A stretch of DNA of 8,782 nt, from NCBI RefSeq assembly GCF_044372965.1, contig NZ_JBILQX010000151.1:1-8782 (forward strand), written 5' to 3'. The notes below the pieces were generated by a model. The model made no database searches, was not told the origin of the DNA, and was given only the letters and a program-made list of their open reading frames with translations. Below, piece after piece: positions 1 through 6,875 of the stretch (its first letter is position 1; every line of letters starts with the position of its first letter). Made by a program: the position numbers and the translations under genes. This DNA is from Elstera sp044372965. Lineage in GTDB: Bacteria > Pseudomonadota > Alphaproteobacteria > Elsterales > Elsteraceae.

Positions 1-26
1 GCGATCCGTAAGGCTGCCTTCAAATC
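1..26 (+). other. yidC leader / end of an upstream gene
   Basis: This is the short stretch before the yidC start. An AAGG at 10-13 could be a ribosome binding site, but its 13-base spacing to the ATG is long. A TAA at 9-11 (preceded in frame by codons for Asp-Pro) could be the end of an upstream gene. In many proteobacteria rnpA and yidD precede yidC, but too little sequence is present to identify anything. Confidence 0.3.
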
Positions 27-1715
27 ATGGAACAACGGAACCTGATCCTTGCGATCGTGATTTCCATCGCCATTCTCGTCGGCTTCCAATTCTTCGTCGA
101 GCAGCCCAAGCCGCCCGCGCCGAGGCCCCAAACCAGCGGCCAGACCGCGCCGTCGGGCGCGATCTTGCCCGGCTTACCGGGTGTTGCCACCGCGCCGGTG
201 GTGCGTGACCGCGCCACGATCCTCACCGAAAACCCGCGCGTCGCCATCGAAACCCCGCGCACAAAGGGCTCCATCGCCCTGGTTGGTGGGCGGATCGACG
301 ATATCGTGCTGACCGGCTACCGCGAAACGGTCGACCCCATGAGCCCGCTGGTCACGCTGCTGCATCCCTTAGGCGCGGCGGACGCCTATTATGCCGAATT
401 CGGCTGGTCCACGACCGATCAAAGCCAGCCGGTGCCGGGCCAGGATACGCGCTGGACCGCCGATACCGATAAGCTGACCCCAACGCAGCCGCTGACGCTA
501 ACGTGGGACAATGGTAAGGGCCTGACCTTCATCCGCCAATATGCGGTGGATAAGGATTATATGATTACGGTAACGCAACGGGTGGACAGCAAAGCGGCGG
601 CCCCCGTTACGCTGTATCCTTACGCCCTGGCCTCGCGCTCCGGCACGCCGATTACGCAGGATTTCTTCATTCTGCACGAAGGCGCGGTCGGCGTTCTCGG
701 CGATGTGCTGCAAGAGCATAAATATTCAGCGATGCGCGAAAAGCCGGAAATCTCGGGCTCGACCAAGGGCGGCTGGCTGGGCTTTACCGATAAATATTGG
801 TTAGTGGCCCTGGTGCCCGATCAAGCTGACACGGTGAAAACCTCGTTCCGGTACAGCAAGCCGAATGGGATCGAAAAATTCCAGGTGGATTACCTGGGCG
901 AAGCCGAAACGCTCGCGCCGGGCGGCAGTGTCGAGTCTAATCATCGCGTGTTCGCGGGCGCTAAGGAAGTCTCACTTCTCCAGCGTTACGAAACCAACCT
1001 GAATATCAATCGCTTTGACTATGCGGTCGATTGGGGTTGGTTCTTCTTCTTCACCAAACCGATCTTTCAATTGATGGAAATCATCTATCATCAGGTCGGC
1101 AATTTCGGCATCTGCATTTTGGTGCTGACCGTTTTGATCAAGGCCGTCTTCTACCCGCTTGCCAATCGCTCCTATGTGACGATGAGCAAGATGAAGAAGC
1201 TGACCCCGGTGATGCAGGAACTGCGCGAAAAGTATAAGGGCGATAACGCGCGCATGCAGCAGGAGTTGATGGGCCTGTATAAGCGCGAGAAGATCAATCC
1301 GCTCTCCGGTTGCTTGCCGATTGTGGCGCAGATTCCGGTGTTCTTCGCGCTCTATAAGGTGTTGTTCGTCACCATCGAAATGCGCCACGCGCCGTTCTTT
1401 GGCTGGATTCACGATCTGTCAGCCCCGGATCCCACAACGATCTTCAACCTATTCGGCCTGATCCCCTGGACCCCGCCCCACATCTTAATGCTCGGCGCGT
1501 GGCCGCTGATTATGGGCATCACCATGTGGCTGCAAATGCGCCTGAACCCAACGCCCGCCGACCCGATCCAGGCGAAGATGTTCATGATTATGCCGGTGGT
1601 TTTCACCTTCATGCTTGGCAGCTTCCCCGCCGGTCTGGTGATCTATTGGGCGTGGAACAATACGCTGTCGATTGCCCAGCAGTGGATCATCATGCGCCGG
1701 ATGGGCGCGGCGTGA
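27..1715 (+). CDS. yidC: YidC membrane protein insertase (Oxa1 family)
   Basis: YidC inserts and folds inner-membrane proteins, either alone or with SecYEG. The 562-residue protein has the full Gram-negative layout. A first membrane helix lies at about residues 5-23, followed by a Pro/Ala-rich linker (about 27-58). The periplasmic beta-domain runs from about 60 to 325, and the conserved insertase core with its five membrane helices from about 337 to 555. Core landmarks are the cytoplasmic coiled-coil loop (about 380-425), INPLSGCLP at 423-431, the FFALYKVLFVTIEMRHAPFF stretch at 439-458, and FPAGLVIYWAWNN at 533-545. The groove arginine of E. coli YidC (R366) aligns by eye with K390 in MSKMKKL, keeping the positive charge. 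The ATG at 27 gives a normal N-terminus. The stop overlaps a GTG start for engB, suggesting translational coupling. The C-terminus is short and only mildly basic. Confidence 0.97.
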   Translation: MEQRNLILAIVISIAILVGFQFFVEQPKPPAPRPQTSGQTAPSGAILPGLPGVATAPVVRDRATILTENPRVAIETPRTKGSIALVGGRIDDIVLTGYRETVDPMSPLVTLLHPLGAADAYYAEFGWSTTDQSQPVPGQDTRWTADTDKLTPTQPLTLTWDNGKGLTFIRQYAVDKDYMITVTQRVDSKAAAPVTLYPYALASRSGTPITQDFFILHEGAVGVLGDVLQEHKYSAMREKPEISGSTKGGWLGFTDKYWLVALVPDQADTVKTSFRYSKPNGIEKFQVDYLGEAETLAPGGSVESNHRVFAGAKEVSLLQRYETNLNINRFDYAVDWGWFFFFTKPIFQLMEIIYHQVGNFGICILVLTVLIKAVFYPLANRSYVTMSKMKKLTPVMQELREKYKGDNARMQQELMGLYKREKINPLSGCLPIVAQIPVFFALYKVLFVTIEMRHAPFFGWIHDLSAPDPTTIFNLFGLIPWTPPHILMLGAWPLIMGITMWLQMRLNPTPADPIQAKMFMIMPVVFTFMLGSFPAGLVIYWAWNNTLSIAQQWIIMRRMGAA

Positions 1716-2386
1716 GCGCGCTTCCCGTTCAAGGCCCGCTGGAGGGCATGGGGCCGGACGAATGGGCAAGCGCGCTGGAAACCGGCCGCAAGCTCTTCGC
1801 TGGGCCGTGTGACTTCGTGGCGGCGGTTCCGACCATCGACCGGCTGCCGCCGATCACCCTGACCGAGGTGGCTTTCGCCGGGCGCTCGAATGTCGGCAAG
1901 TCGAGCCTCGTGAATGCGCTGACCGGGCGCAACACATTGGCGCGCACGTCCAACACGCCGGGGCGCACCCAGCAGCTCAACTTCTTCTTGCTGGCGGAAA
2001 AGCTGCTGCTGGTCGATATGCCCGGCTATGGCTACGCCGAAGTGCCGAAAACCGAAGCCGCGCGCTGGGCGAATGTGATCGATCTCTACTTGCGGGGGCG
2101 CTCCACCCTGCGCCGCGTCTGCCTTTTGGTCGATGCGCGCCACGGGGTGAAGAAGAACGATCTCGATAGTATGGATTGGCTCGATCAACGCGCCGTGCCC
2201 TATCAGATCATCATGACCAAATCCGACAAGCTGAAACAGAAGGACCGCGACGATCTGCTGAAGGCAACCGCCGACGTGATCCGCCGCCGCCCCGCCGCCC
2301 ATCCCGAAATCATCGTGACGAGCGCCGAAACGGGCGAGGGGATTGCGACCTTGCGGGCGGTTTTGTCGCAGTTTGCCGGGTCTTAA
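1712..2386 (+). CDS. engB: EngB/YihA ribosome biogenesis GTPase
   Basis: EngB (YihA/YsxC) is a TRAFAC-class GTPase needed for assembly of the large ribosomal subunit. All G motifs are visible, numbered from the GTG at 1712: G1 GRSNVGKS (57-64), G2 region NTPGRTQ (81-87), G3 DMPG (102-105), G4 TKSD (169-172) and G5 TSAETGEG (203-210). The length is 224 residues, slightly long for the family because of an N-terminal extension. The start is uncertain. GTG at 1712 overlaps the yidC stop as GTGA and would be translationally coupled. An ATG at 1748 gives 212 residues, with GGAGG at 1741-1745 but only two bases of spacing. I prefer the GTG because the spacing at the ATG is too short. The stop lies inside the palindrome TTAA shared with the convergent methyltransferase gene. 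Confidence 0.94.
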   Translation: MSALPVQGPLEGMGPDEWASALETGRKLFAGPCDFVAAVPTIDRLPPITLTEVAFAGRSNVGKSSLVNALTGRNTLARTSNTPGRTQQLNFFLLAEKLLLVDMPGYGYAEVPKTEAARWANVIDLYLRGRSTLRRVCLLVDARHGVKKNDLDSMDWLDQRAVPYQIIMTKSDKLKQKDRDDLLKATADVIRRRPAAHPEIIVTSAETGEGIATLRAVLSQFAGS

Positions 2387-3150
2387 GCCGCTTTTTTCGG
2401 GCGGCTACAGACGGCGGTGAACATCGGCACGATTTGGTTAGTCGCCGCCGAATATTGATTATGGGTTGAAAAGCGCGCTTCCGTAAAACCGAGCAAACCG
2501 AGCGATGAAAAAAAGAACCCTGGGCTGAACTGCCACCAGGTATCAACCTGCTGGACACCTCGGTGGGGCAGAAGACGGCAAATCGCTTCCTGCCCAAGCT
2601 CGGGATTATACATCTCCGTCACGATGATCGTTTCGCGGACGCGGCGGGCGACCTGTTCAAGCAAATTGAATGGCGCGCGCGTATGCAGCAAAACGCTCGC
2701 CAAGAGGCCGATATCGTAGTCGCCTACGTCCGGTTGAATATGATAGGGGTCGGTTTCGATCATCCGAACCGATGATTTATGAAGATCATGATAGTACCAA
2801 AAAGAATTCCGAACGCCGCCAATGATATCGACGAATTCCTTACGCCATTTTTCGACATTGAACCCCTCAAAGGGAACAATATCCCACAGATGGGACATGG
2901 GCGGCTCGAGACAGGTTACACTGGCCCCGGCCTTTTCCATATGAACCGACAGAAAACCGCTGGCAGGGCCGACCTCAAAAACTGATTTTCCCTTAAAATC
3001 GACATTACCGAGATAGGCATCGACATCTTTGCGCAAATCCCATTCGCCGGAAACCTCACCCGAGGGTAACGTGACGGAATGGTAAAAACGGCAGTCTTTC
3101 AGATCGGGCTTGCGCGGGGGAATAGTTTTAAAGGAAGCACCCTTCGACAT
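2383..3150 (-). CDS. Class I SAM-dependent methyltransferase
   Basis: The 255-residue protein has a Rossmann-type methyltransferase core. Motif I is VFEVGPASG at 57-65, an acidic residue at the end of strand 2 is E82 (in CLEPP), and a motif-IV-like segment is DYDIGLLASVLLH at 144-156. The N-terminal FYHSVTLPSGEVSGEWDLR (22-40) resembles the FYH-(I/L)-x-LP-G-x-x-x-G-x-x-DLR lead-in of the DUF1698/CmoB-like methyltransferases. The substrate is unknown; relatives act on tRNA wobble uridine or on small molecules and glycans, and none of these can be chosen from sequence alone. The ATG at 3150 is preferred; a TTG codon directly upstream (3153) is the only extension, and the Shine-Dalgarno is weak. 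The gene lies opposite to all its neighbours, is AT-rich (two sampled rows, 2761-2880, are 42% GC by hand count), and overlaps the engB stop by four bases. These are signs of acquisition by transfer. Confidence 0.85.
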   Translation of the reverse strand: MSKGASFKTIPPRKPDLKDCRFYHSVTLPSGEVSGEWDLRKDVDAYLGNVDFKGKSVFEVGPASGFLSVHMEKAGASVTCLEPPMSHLWDIVPFEGFNVEKWRKEFVDIIGGVRNSFWYYHDLHKSSVRMIETDPYHIQPDVGDYDIGLLASVLLHTRAPFNLLEQVARRVRETIIVTEMYNPELGQEAICRLLPHRGVQQVDTWWQFSPGFFFSSLGLLGFTEARFSTHNQYSAATNQIVPMFTAVCSRPKKAA

Positions 3151-3187
3151 CAAAAATCTCGCCCATCTGCCAATTTATCGAGTAGTC

Positions 3188-3215
3188 ACTATATAGGATT
3201 GCGCCGTGCCGACAA
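3188..3215 (-). promoter_or_regulatory. Sigma-70-like promoter of the methyltransferase gene
   Basis: Read on the minus strand, a -35 box TTGTCG (3210-3215) and a -10 box TATAGT (3188-3193) are separated by 16 bases, close to the housekeeping consensus. Transcription would begin near 3181, giving a leader of about 30 bases before the ATG at 3150. This is the clearest promoter in the window. It is an inference from the sequence alone. Confidence 0.55.
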
Positions 3216-3218
3216 TAA

Positions 3219-3232
3219 GGCGGTTCTCCGCC
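3219..3232. repeat. Small GC-rich inverted repeat
   Basis: GGCGG (3219-3223) and CCGCC (3228-3232) form a perfect 5-bp stem with the tetraloop TTCT. On the minus strand it is followed by TTATTGT, a poor terminator tail that runs into the -35 box of the methyltransferase promoter. It might weakly stop leftward transcription or be accidental. Confidence 0.3.
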
Positions 3233-3374
3233 CCCCCCTGCCCCGGCATTTCTGCGTCCTGCCCATTCCGGCCCGCAATCGAATTTCCGCTTCTCCTCCG
3301 CCCCCGTTTTGCGCATGATCCCGCCGCCCCCGCAAGGTGGGAGCCTCACTGTGCCGCTTCGGAGATTTCCCGCG

Positions 3375-4289
3375 ATGACCGACTCCCCTCCCGTCGATAT
3401 TGCTGCACTCGATTGGCCGACCAAGGCCAATATTCTCTCCGAAGCGCTGCCCTTCATGCGGCGCTTTGCCGGTAAAACCTTCGTGATTAAGTACGGCGGC
3501 CACGCGATGGGCAATGAAGCCCTCGCCGATGTGTTTGCGCGCGATGTGGTGCTGCTGAAGCAGGTTGGCATCAACCCCGTCATCGTCCACGGCGGCGGGC
3601 CGCAGATCGGCAAAATGCTGGATCGGCTGAAGATTCAGTCGCAGTTCATCGACGGCTTGCGCATTACCGATGAAGCGACGGTAGAAATCGTCGAAATGGT
3701 GCTGGCGGGCTCGATCAATAAGCAGCTTGTCGGCGCGATCAACCGCGCGGGCGGGCTCGCCGTCGGCCTCTCGGGTAAAGACGCCAACCTGATCACCGCG
3801 CGCCGCCTAACGCGCACCAAGGTCGATCCCGATAGCCATATCGAAAAAGTGCTGGATCTCGGCTTCGTTGGCGAGCCGGAAGAGGTGAATGTCGAGGTTC
3901 TCAACGTTTTTGCTGCCTCCAACATCATTCCGGTCATCGCGCCGACCGCCATCGGCACCAAGGGCGAAACCTTCAACATCAATGCCGATACGGCAGCGGG
4001 CGCGATTGCGGGCGCGCTGAGCGCCACCCGGCTACTGCTGCTGACCGACGTTGCGGGCGTGCTCGATAAGAGTAAGAACCTGATTAAAGAACTCTCCACG
4101 GAAGATTCGCGCCGCCTGATTGCGGACGGCACGATTTCGGGCGGGATGATCCCGAAGATCGAAACCTGCATGTCAGCCGTCATGCAGGGCGTTGAAGGTT
4201 CGGTGATTCTCGACGGGCGCGTCCCCCATTCCGTTTTGCTGGAGATTTTCACCTCCGGCGGCGTCGGCACGCTCGTGCGGCGCGGCTAA
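3375..4289 (+). CDS. argB: Acetylglutamate kinase (ArgB)
   Basis: ArgB phosphorylates N-acetyl-L-glutamate with ATP, the second step of arginine biosynthesis. The protein belongs to the amino-acid kinase fold. Visible landmarks in the 304-residue product are the nucleotide-binding KYGGHAM (39-45), the substrate loop HGGGPQ (72-77), FIDGLRITD (91-99), GLSGKDANLI (131-140), NINADTAAGAIAGAL (201-215), LTDVAGVLD (223-231) and GGMIPKIETC (256-265). About 30 residues precede the kinase core and include the helical segment WPTKANILSEALPFMRRFAG. In arginine-inhibited relatives such an N-terminal helix carries the feedback site, so allosteric inhibition by arginine is plausible. The ATG at 3375 was chosen because it has GGAG ten bases upstream and gives the usual family length; ATG 3315 and TTG 3309 would add a proline-rich tail. 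dapD follows after 23 bases. Confidence 0.96.
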   Translation: MTDSPPVDIAALDWPTKANILSEALPFMRRFAGKTFVIKYGGHAMGNEALADVFARDVVLLKQVGINPVIVHGGGPQIGKMLDRLKIQSQFIDGLRITDEATVEIVEMVLAGSINKQLVGAINRAGGLAVGLSGKDANLITARRLTRTKVDPDSHIEKVLDLGFVGEPEEVNVEVLNVFAASNIIPVIAPTAIGTKGETFNINADTAAGAIAGALSATRLLLLTDVAGVLDKSKNLIKELSTEDSRRLIADGTISGGMIPKIETCMSAVMQGVEGSVILDGRVPHSVLLEIFTSGGVGTLVRRG

Positions 4290-4312
4290 GAACCCTCAGA
4301 AAGAACAAGAAA

Positions 4313-5152
4313 ATGACGCAAGATCTCGCCACAACCATTGATGCCGCCTGGGACGCCCGCGACACGCTTTCGACCAGCACGCAGGGCGCTGTGCGCGAAG
4401 CGGTGGCCGAAGCCTTGAATCTTCTGGATGCGGGCAAGGCGCGGGTTGCCACGAAAGAGGCCAGCGGCTGGGTGGTGCATCAATGGCTGAAAAAGGCCGT
4501 GCTGCTCTCCTTCCGGCTCAACGACATGGCCCCGATTTCGGGCGGGCCGGGCGGCGCGGATTGGTGGGACAAGGTGCCCTCCAAGTTCCTCGGCTGGGGC
4601 GCGGGTGAGTTCCAAAGCGCGGGCTTTCGCGCCGTTCCAGGGGCCATCGTCCGCCGCAGCGCCTTTATCGCCCCCAGCGTCGTGCTGATGCCGAGCTTCG
4701 TCAATGTCGGCGCGTATGTTGATAGCGGCACGATGGTCGATACGTGGGTGACGATTGGCTCCTGCGCGCAAATCGGCAAGAACTGCCATATTTCGGGCGG
4801 CGTCGGTATCGGCGGCGTGCTGGAACCCTTGCAGGCCGGGCCGGTGATTATCGAGGATAACGTCTTCGTCGGCGCGCGCTCGGAAGTGGCCGAAGGCGTT
4901 GTGGTCGAAGAAGGGGCCGTGCTGTCGATGGGCGTGTTCTTAGGCGCCTCCACCAAGATCATCGACCGCAATACCGGCGAAATCTTCATGGGCCGCGTTC
5001 CCGCCTATTCGGTGGTCATCCCCGGCACCCTCCCCGGCAAGCCGCTGCCCGATGGCACCCCTGGGCCGGGCCTCGCCTGCGCCGTGATCGTGAAGCGGGT
5101 CGATGCACAAACGCGCAGCAAGACCGGCATCAACGAACTGCTGCGGAGCTAA
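4313..5152 (+). CDS. dapD: Tetrahydrodipicolinate N-succinyltransferase (DapD)
   Basis: DapD transfers succinyl from succinyl-CoA to 2,3,4,5-tetrahydropyridine-2,6-dicarboxylate, committing the succinylase branch of diaminopimelate/lysine synthesis. The 279-residue length is typical of DapD, not of the shorter acetyltransferase DapH. An N-terminal helical domain (about 1-105) contains the substrate-binding region SFRLNDM (66-72) and WWDKVPSKF (84-92). It is followed by a left-handed beta-helix of hexapeptide repeats (about 107-230), including MPSFVNVGAYVDSGTMVDTW (126-145), the IGGVLEPLQ loop (166-174) and EDNVFVGARSEVAEG (181-195). The C-terminal strand region is about 231-279. The enzyme is normally a trimer. 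The ATG at 4313 follows a purine-rich AGAAAGAACAAGA leader. The next gene, dapE, starts five bases after the stop, so the two pathway enzymes are surely co-transcribed. Confidence 0.97.
   Translation: MTQDLATTIDAAWDARDTLSTSTQGAVREAVAEALNLLDAGKARVATKEASGWVVHQWLKKAVLLSFRLNDMAPISGGPGGADWWDKVPSKFLGWGAGEFQSAGFRAVPGAIVRRSAFIAPSVVLMPSFVNVGAYVDSGTMVDTWVTIGSCAQIGKNCHISGGVGIGGVLEPLQAGPVIIEDNVFVGARSEVAEGVVVEEGAVLSMGVFLGASTKIIDRNTGEIFMGRVPAYSVVIPGTLPGKPLPDGTPGPGLACAVIVKRVDAQTRSKTGINELLRS
5145..5148 (+). promoter_or_regulatory. dapE ribosome binding site inside dapD
   Basis: GGAG lies within the last codons of dapD, nine bases before the dapE ATG at 5158. It supports that start and suggests that dapE translation is linked to dapD. 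Confidence 0.6.
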
Positions 5153-5157
5153 TCCCC

Positions 5158-6306
5158 ATGGCGGAGGCGCTCGACCCGATCCTGCTGACCCAAGCCCTCA
5201 TCCGCTGCCCGAGCGTGACCCCAGCGGACGCGGGCGCGCTGGGGCTGCTGGCGGCAACGCTGACCGGCCTCGGGTTCGACTGCCACCCGCTGCGCTTTGA
5301 AGAGGCGGGCACCGAGCCTGTCGAGAACCTTTACGCGCGCTTTGGCACCGGCAGCCCGCATTTCTGCTTCGCCGGGCATACGGATGTGGTGCCGCCGGGC
5401 GATCTTGCGGGCTGGTCGGTCGATCCTTTCGCCGCCGAGATTATGGGCGAGCGGGTGTTTGGGCGCGGGGCCGCCGATATGAAGGGTGGCATCGCCGCTT
5501 TCGTTGCCGCCGTCGCGCAGTTCCTGGCCGAAACCCCGGAGTTTGGCGGCTCGATTAGCCTGCTGATTACCGGCGACGAGGAAGGCCCCGCCGTCAACGG
5601 CACCAAAAAGATGCTGGAATGGCTAGCGACGCGCGGCGAAACGATTGACGCCTGCGTCGTCGGCGAGCCGACCAATCCGCGCGTGCTCGGCGAGATGATG
5701 AAAATCGGGCGGCGCGGCTCGCTCTCGGGTCTGCTCACCATCCAGGGCACGCAAGGCCATGTCGCCTATCCGCATCTGGCCGATAATCCCATTCCGAAAA
5801 TGGTGGCGCTGCTGACCGCTCTCGGGTCCGGTGCGCTCGATGGGGGCACGGCGCATTTCCAGCCGTCGAACTTGGAAGTCACCACGGTCGATACCGGCAA
5901 CCCGGTGAGTAATCTCATTCCCGGCACGGTCACGGCGCGCTTCAACGTGCGCTTTAACGATGCTTTCACGAGCACCACGCTCGAAAAACTGCTGCGCGCG
6001 CGGCTGGACAGCGCCGAGATACCTTACGATTTGCAAATCAGTGTCTCGGGCGAAAGCTTCTTCACGCCGCCCGGCCCGCTCTCGGCGCTGGTCGCCGAGG
6101 CGGTGGAAGCCGTGCTGGGCGTGGTGCCGGAGATGAGCACGACCGGCGGCACGTCGGACGCGCGCTTCATCCGCGCCTATTGCCCCGTGGTGGAATTCGG
6201 CCTCGTCGGTCAGTCGATGCATAAGGTCGATGAGAACACCCGCCTTGCGGATTTGACCGCGCTCACCCACATCTACCGCAGAATGCTCGATCGGTACTTT
6301 TCATAA
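5158..6306 (+). CDS. dapE: Succinyl-diaminopimelate desuccinylase (DapE)
   Basis: DapE removes succinate from N-succinyl-LL-2,6-diaminopimelate to give LL-diaminopimelate, the precursor of meso-diaminopimelate and lysine. It is a di-zinc M20 family hydrolase of 382 residues. The full set of expected active-site residues is present: H74 and D76 in FAGHTDVVPPGD, D107 in GRGAADMKGG, the general base E141 with E142 in TGDEEGP, E170 in CVVGEPTN, and H355 in GQSMHKVDE. The spacing closely matches the H67/D100/E134/E135/E163/H349 set of the characterised Haemophilus enzyme. The dimerisation domain lies at about 182-295, between the two parts of the catalytic domain. M20 relatives include ArgE, but the succinyl-DAP assignment is supported by the motif spacing and by dapD immediately upstream. 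The stop TAA shares one base with the next start (TAATG). Confidence 0.97.
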   Translation: MAEALDPILLTQALIRCPSVTPADAGALGLLAATLTGLGFDCHPLRFEEAGTEPVENLYARFGTGSPHFCFAGHTDVVPPGDLAGWSVDPFAAEIMGERVFGRGAADMKGGIAAFVAAVAQFLAETPEFGGSISLLITGDEEGPAVNGTKKMLEWLATRGETIDACVVGEPTNPRVLGEMMKIGRRGSLSGLLTIQGTQGHVAYPHLADNPIPKMVALLTALGSGALDGGTAHFQPSNLEVTTVDTGNPVSNLIPGTVTARFNVRFNDAFTSTTLEKLLRARLDSAEIPYDLQISVSGESFFTPPGPLSALVAEAVEAVLGVVPEMSTTGGTSDARFIRAYCPVVEFGLVGQSMHKVDENTRLADLTALTHIYRRMLDRYFS

Positions 6307-6875
6307 TGCCCTCCGTCCAAGCCCTTACGGCCCTGTTTTGGGGAAACCCGGCGTGGCAGAGCTATTTCCTCGATAATGTTGGGGAGGTGCGCCGGTCCTT
6401 CATACCGCTGGCCATCGAATTTGTCCTGGTCATGGTGGTCGCCCTGTTGGTCGGCAGTGAAACCCAACTGGGCCTGCAAGGCACATTGCTGCAAGCCGTG
6501 GCCGATCTGGCCGCCACCGCCTGCTTCCTGACGATTTTCGCCGAGTTAAGCTTGCGGCTCGGCTATCGAACCGGCCTGTGCCGGGTCATCGCCGGGGTCA
6601 ATTGGGCCTCGATGATGCTCTCGATTGTCGCCCAAATTGTCGTTCTGATTGCCTTGACGGTCGGGTCGGAAGTCTTGATGCAGGGGGCCGCGATGATGGT
6701 CTTCATCTGGATCAACGTCGTGCTGTTCCGTATCGTGAAACAAGGTTTGGGCGCGCCTACCGGCCTTGCGGTCGGCGCGCTGGTCCTGCACCTGTTACTA
6801 TCGCTCACTTTCACGATTGCAGCGGTGAATGTGCAGTTTGGGGCCAATCCCGCCCTATTGACCGGCCCCAGCTAG
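6306..6875 (+). CDS. Unrecognised multi-pass membrane protein, coupled to dapE
   Basis: I do not recognise the family. The 189-residue protein begins with a possibly amphipathic stretch (1-30, rich in aromatic residues) with no cleavable signal peptide. About five hydrophobic segments follow: about 31-50, 58-83, 94-119, 122-144 and 150-175. Short positively charged stretches (R29-R30; R84, R88 and R93; R142 with K145) lie between some of them and could mark cytoplasmic loops. No catalytic or binding motif is evident. Its ATG overlaps the dapE stop by one base (TAATG), so it is almost certainly the last gene of the argB-dapD-dapE transcript and translated by re-initiation. Its last 21 bases overlap the convergent tspO-like gene. 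A link to cell-wall precursor or amino-acid traffic is only a guess from position. Confidence 0.75.
   Translation: MPSVQALTALFWGNPAWQSYFLDNVGEVRRSFIPLAIEFVLVMVVALLVGSETQLGLQGTLLQAVADLAATACFLTIFAELSLRLGYRTGLCRVIAGVNWASMMLSIVAQIVVLIALTVGSEVLMQGAAMMVFIWINVVLFRIVKQGLGAPTGLAVGALVLHLLLSLTFTIAAVNVQFGANPALLTGPS

Larger units (their letters stand above)
3151..3374. other. Divergent intergenic region (methyltransferase / argB)
   Basis: This is the longest gene-free stretch in the window (224 bases). The left third (about 3151-3218) is AT-rich and carries the methyltransferase leader and promoter. The rest is C-rich on the + strand, with a run of eight C at 3231-3238 and a pyrimidine-rich tract to about 3310. 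A 5-bp stem hairpin lies at 3219-3232. No convincing + strand promoter for argB could be placed; transcription may come from here or read through from yidC-engB. A GGAG at 3361-3364 is the likely argB ribosome binding site. The frame upstream of argB is open to 3309, but it encodes a proline-rich stretch foreign to the family. Confidence 0.6.

Noticed and set aside
1643..2302. 219-codon open frame on the minus strand across engB
   Set aside because: It lies antisense to the well-supported engB and has low-complexity, arginine/histidine-rich content with no recognisable motif; it is a typical shadow frame in GC-rich DNA.
2386..2406. Inverted repeat AGCCGC / GCGGCT just after the engB stop, considered as a terminator
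   Set aside because: The stem is only six pairs with a nine-base loop holding the T run, and no T tract follows on either strand. It also lies inside the methyltransferase C-terminal codons.
2383..3218. Mobile-element ends around the methyltransferase
   Set aside because: I searched by eye for direct or inverted repeats at both borders and found only a shared GGCGGTT heptamer, which is not significant; there is no transposase or integrase gene.
3309..3374. N-terminal extension of argB from TTG 3309 or ATG 3315
   Set aside because: It would add a proline-rich stretch not seen in acetylglutamate kinases, and the ATG at 3375 has a GGAG site and gives the usual length.
3635..4270. 211-codon minus-strand open frame inside argB
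   Set aside because: It is Ser/Pro/Thr-rich antisense translation of a conserved enzyme gene, with no start context or motif.
5623..6270. 215-codon minus-strand open frame inside dapE
   Set aside because: The sense strand encodes all DapE active-site residues. The antisense product is rich in Arg, His and Gly and resembles no family.
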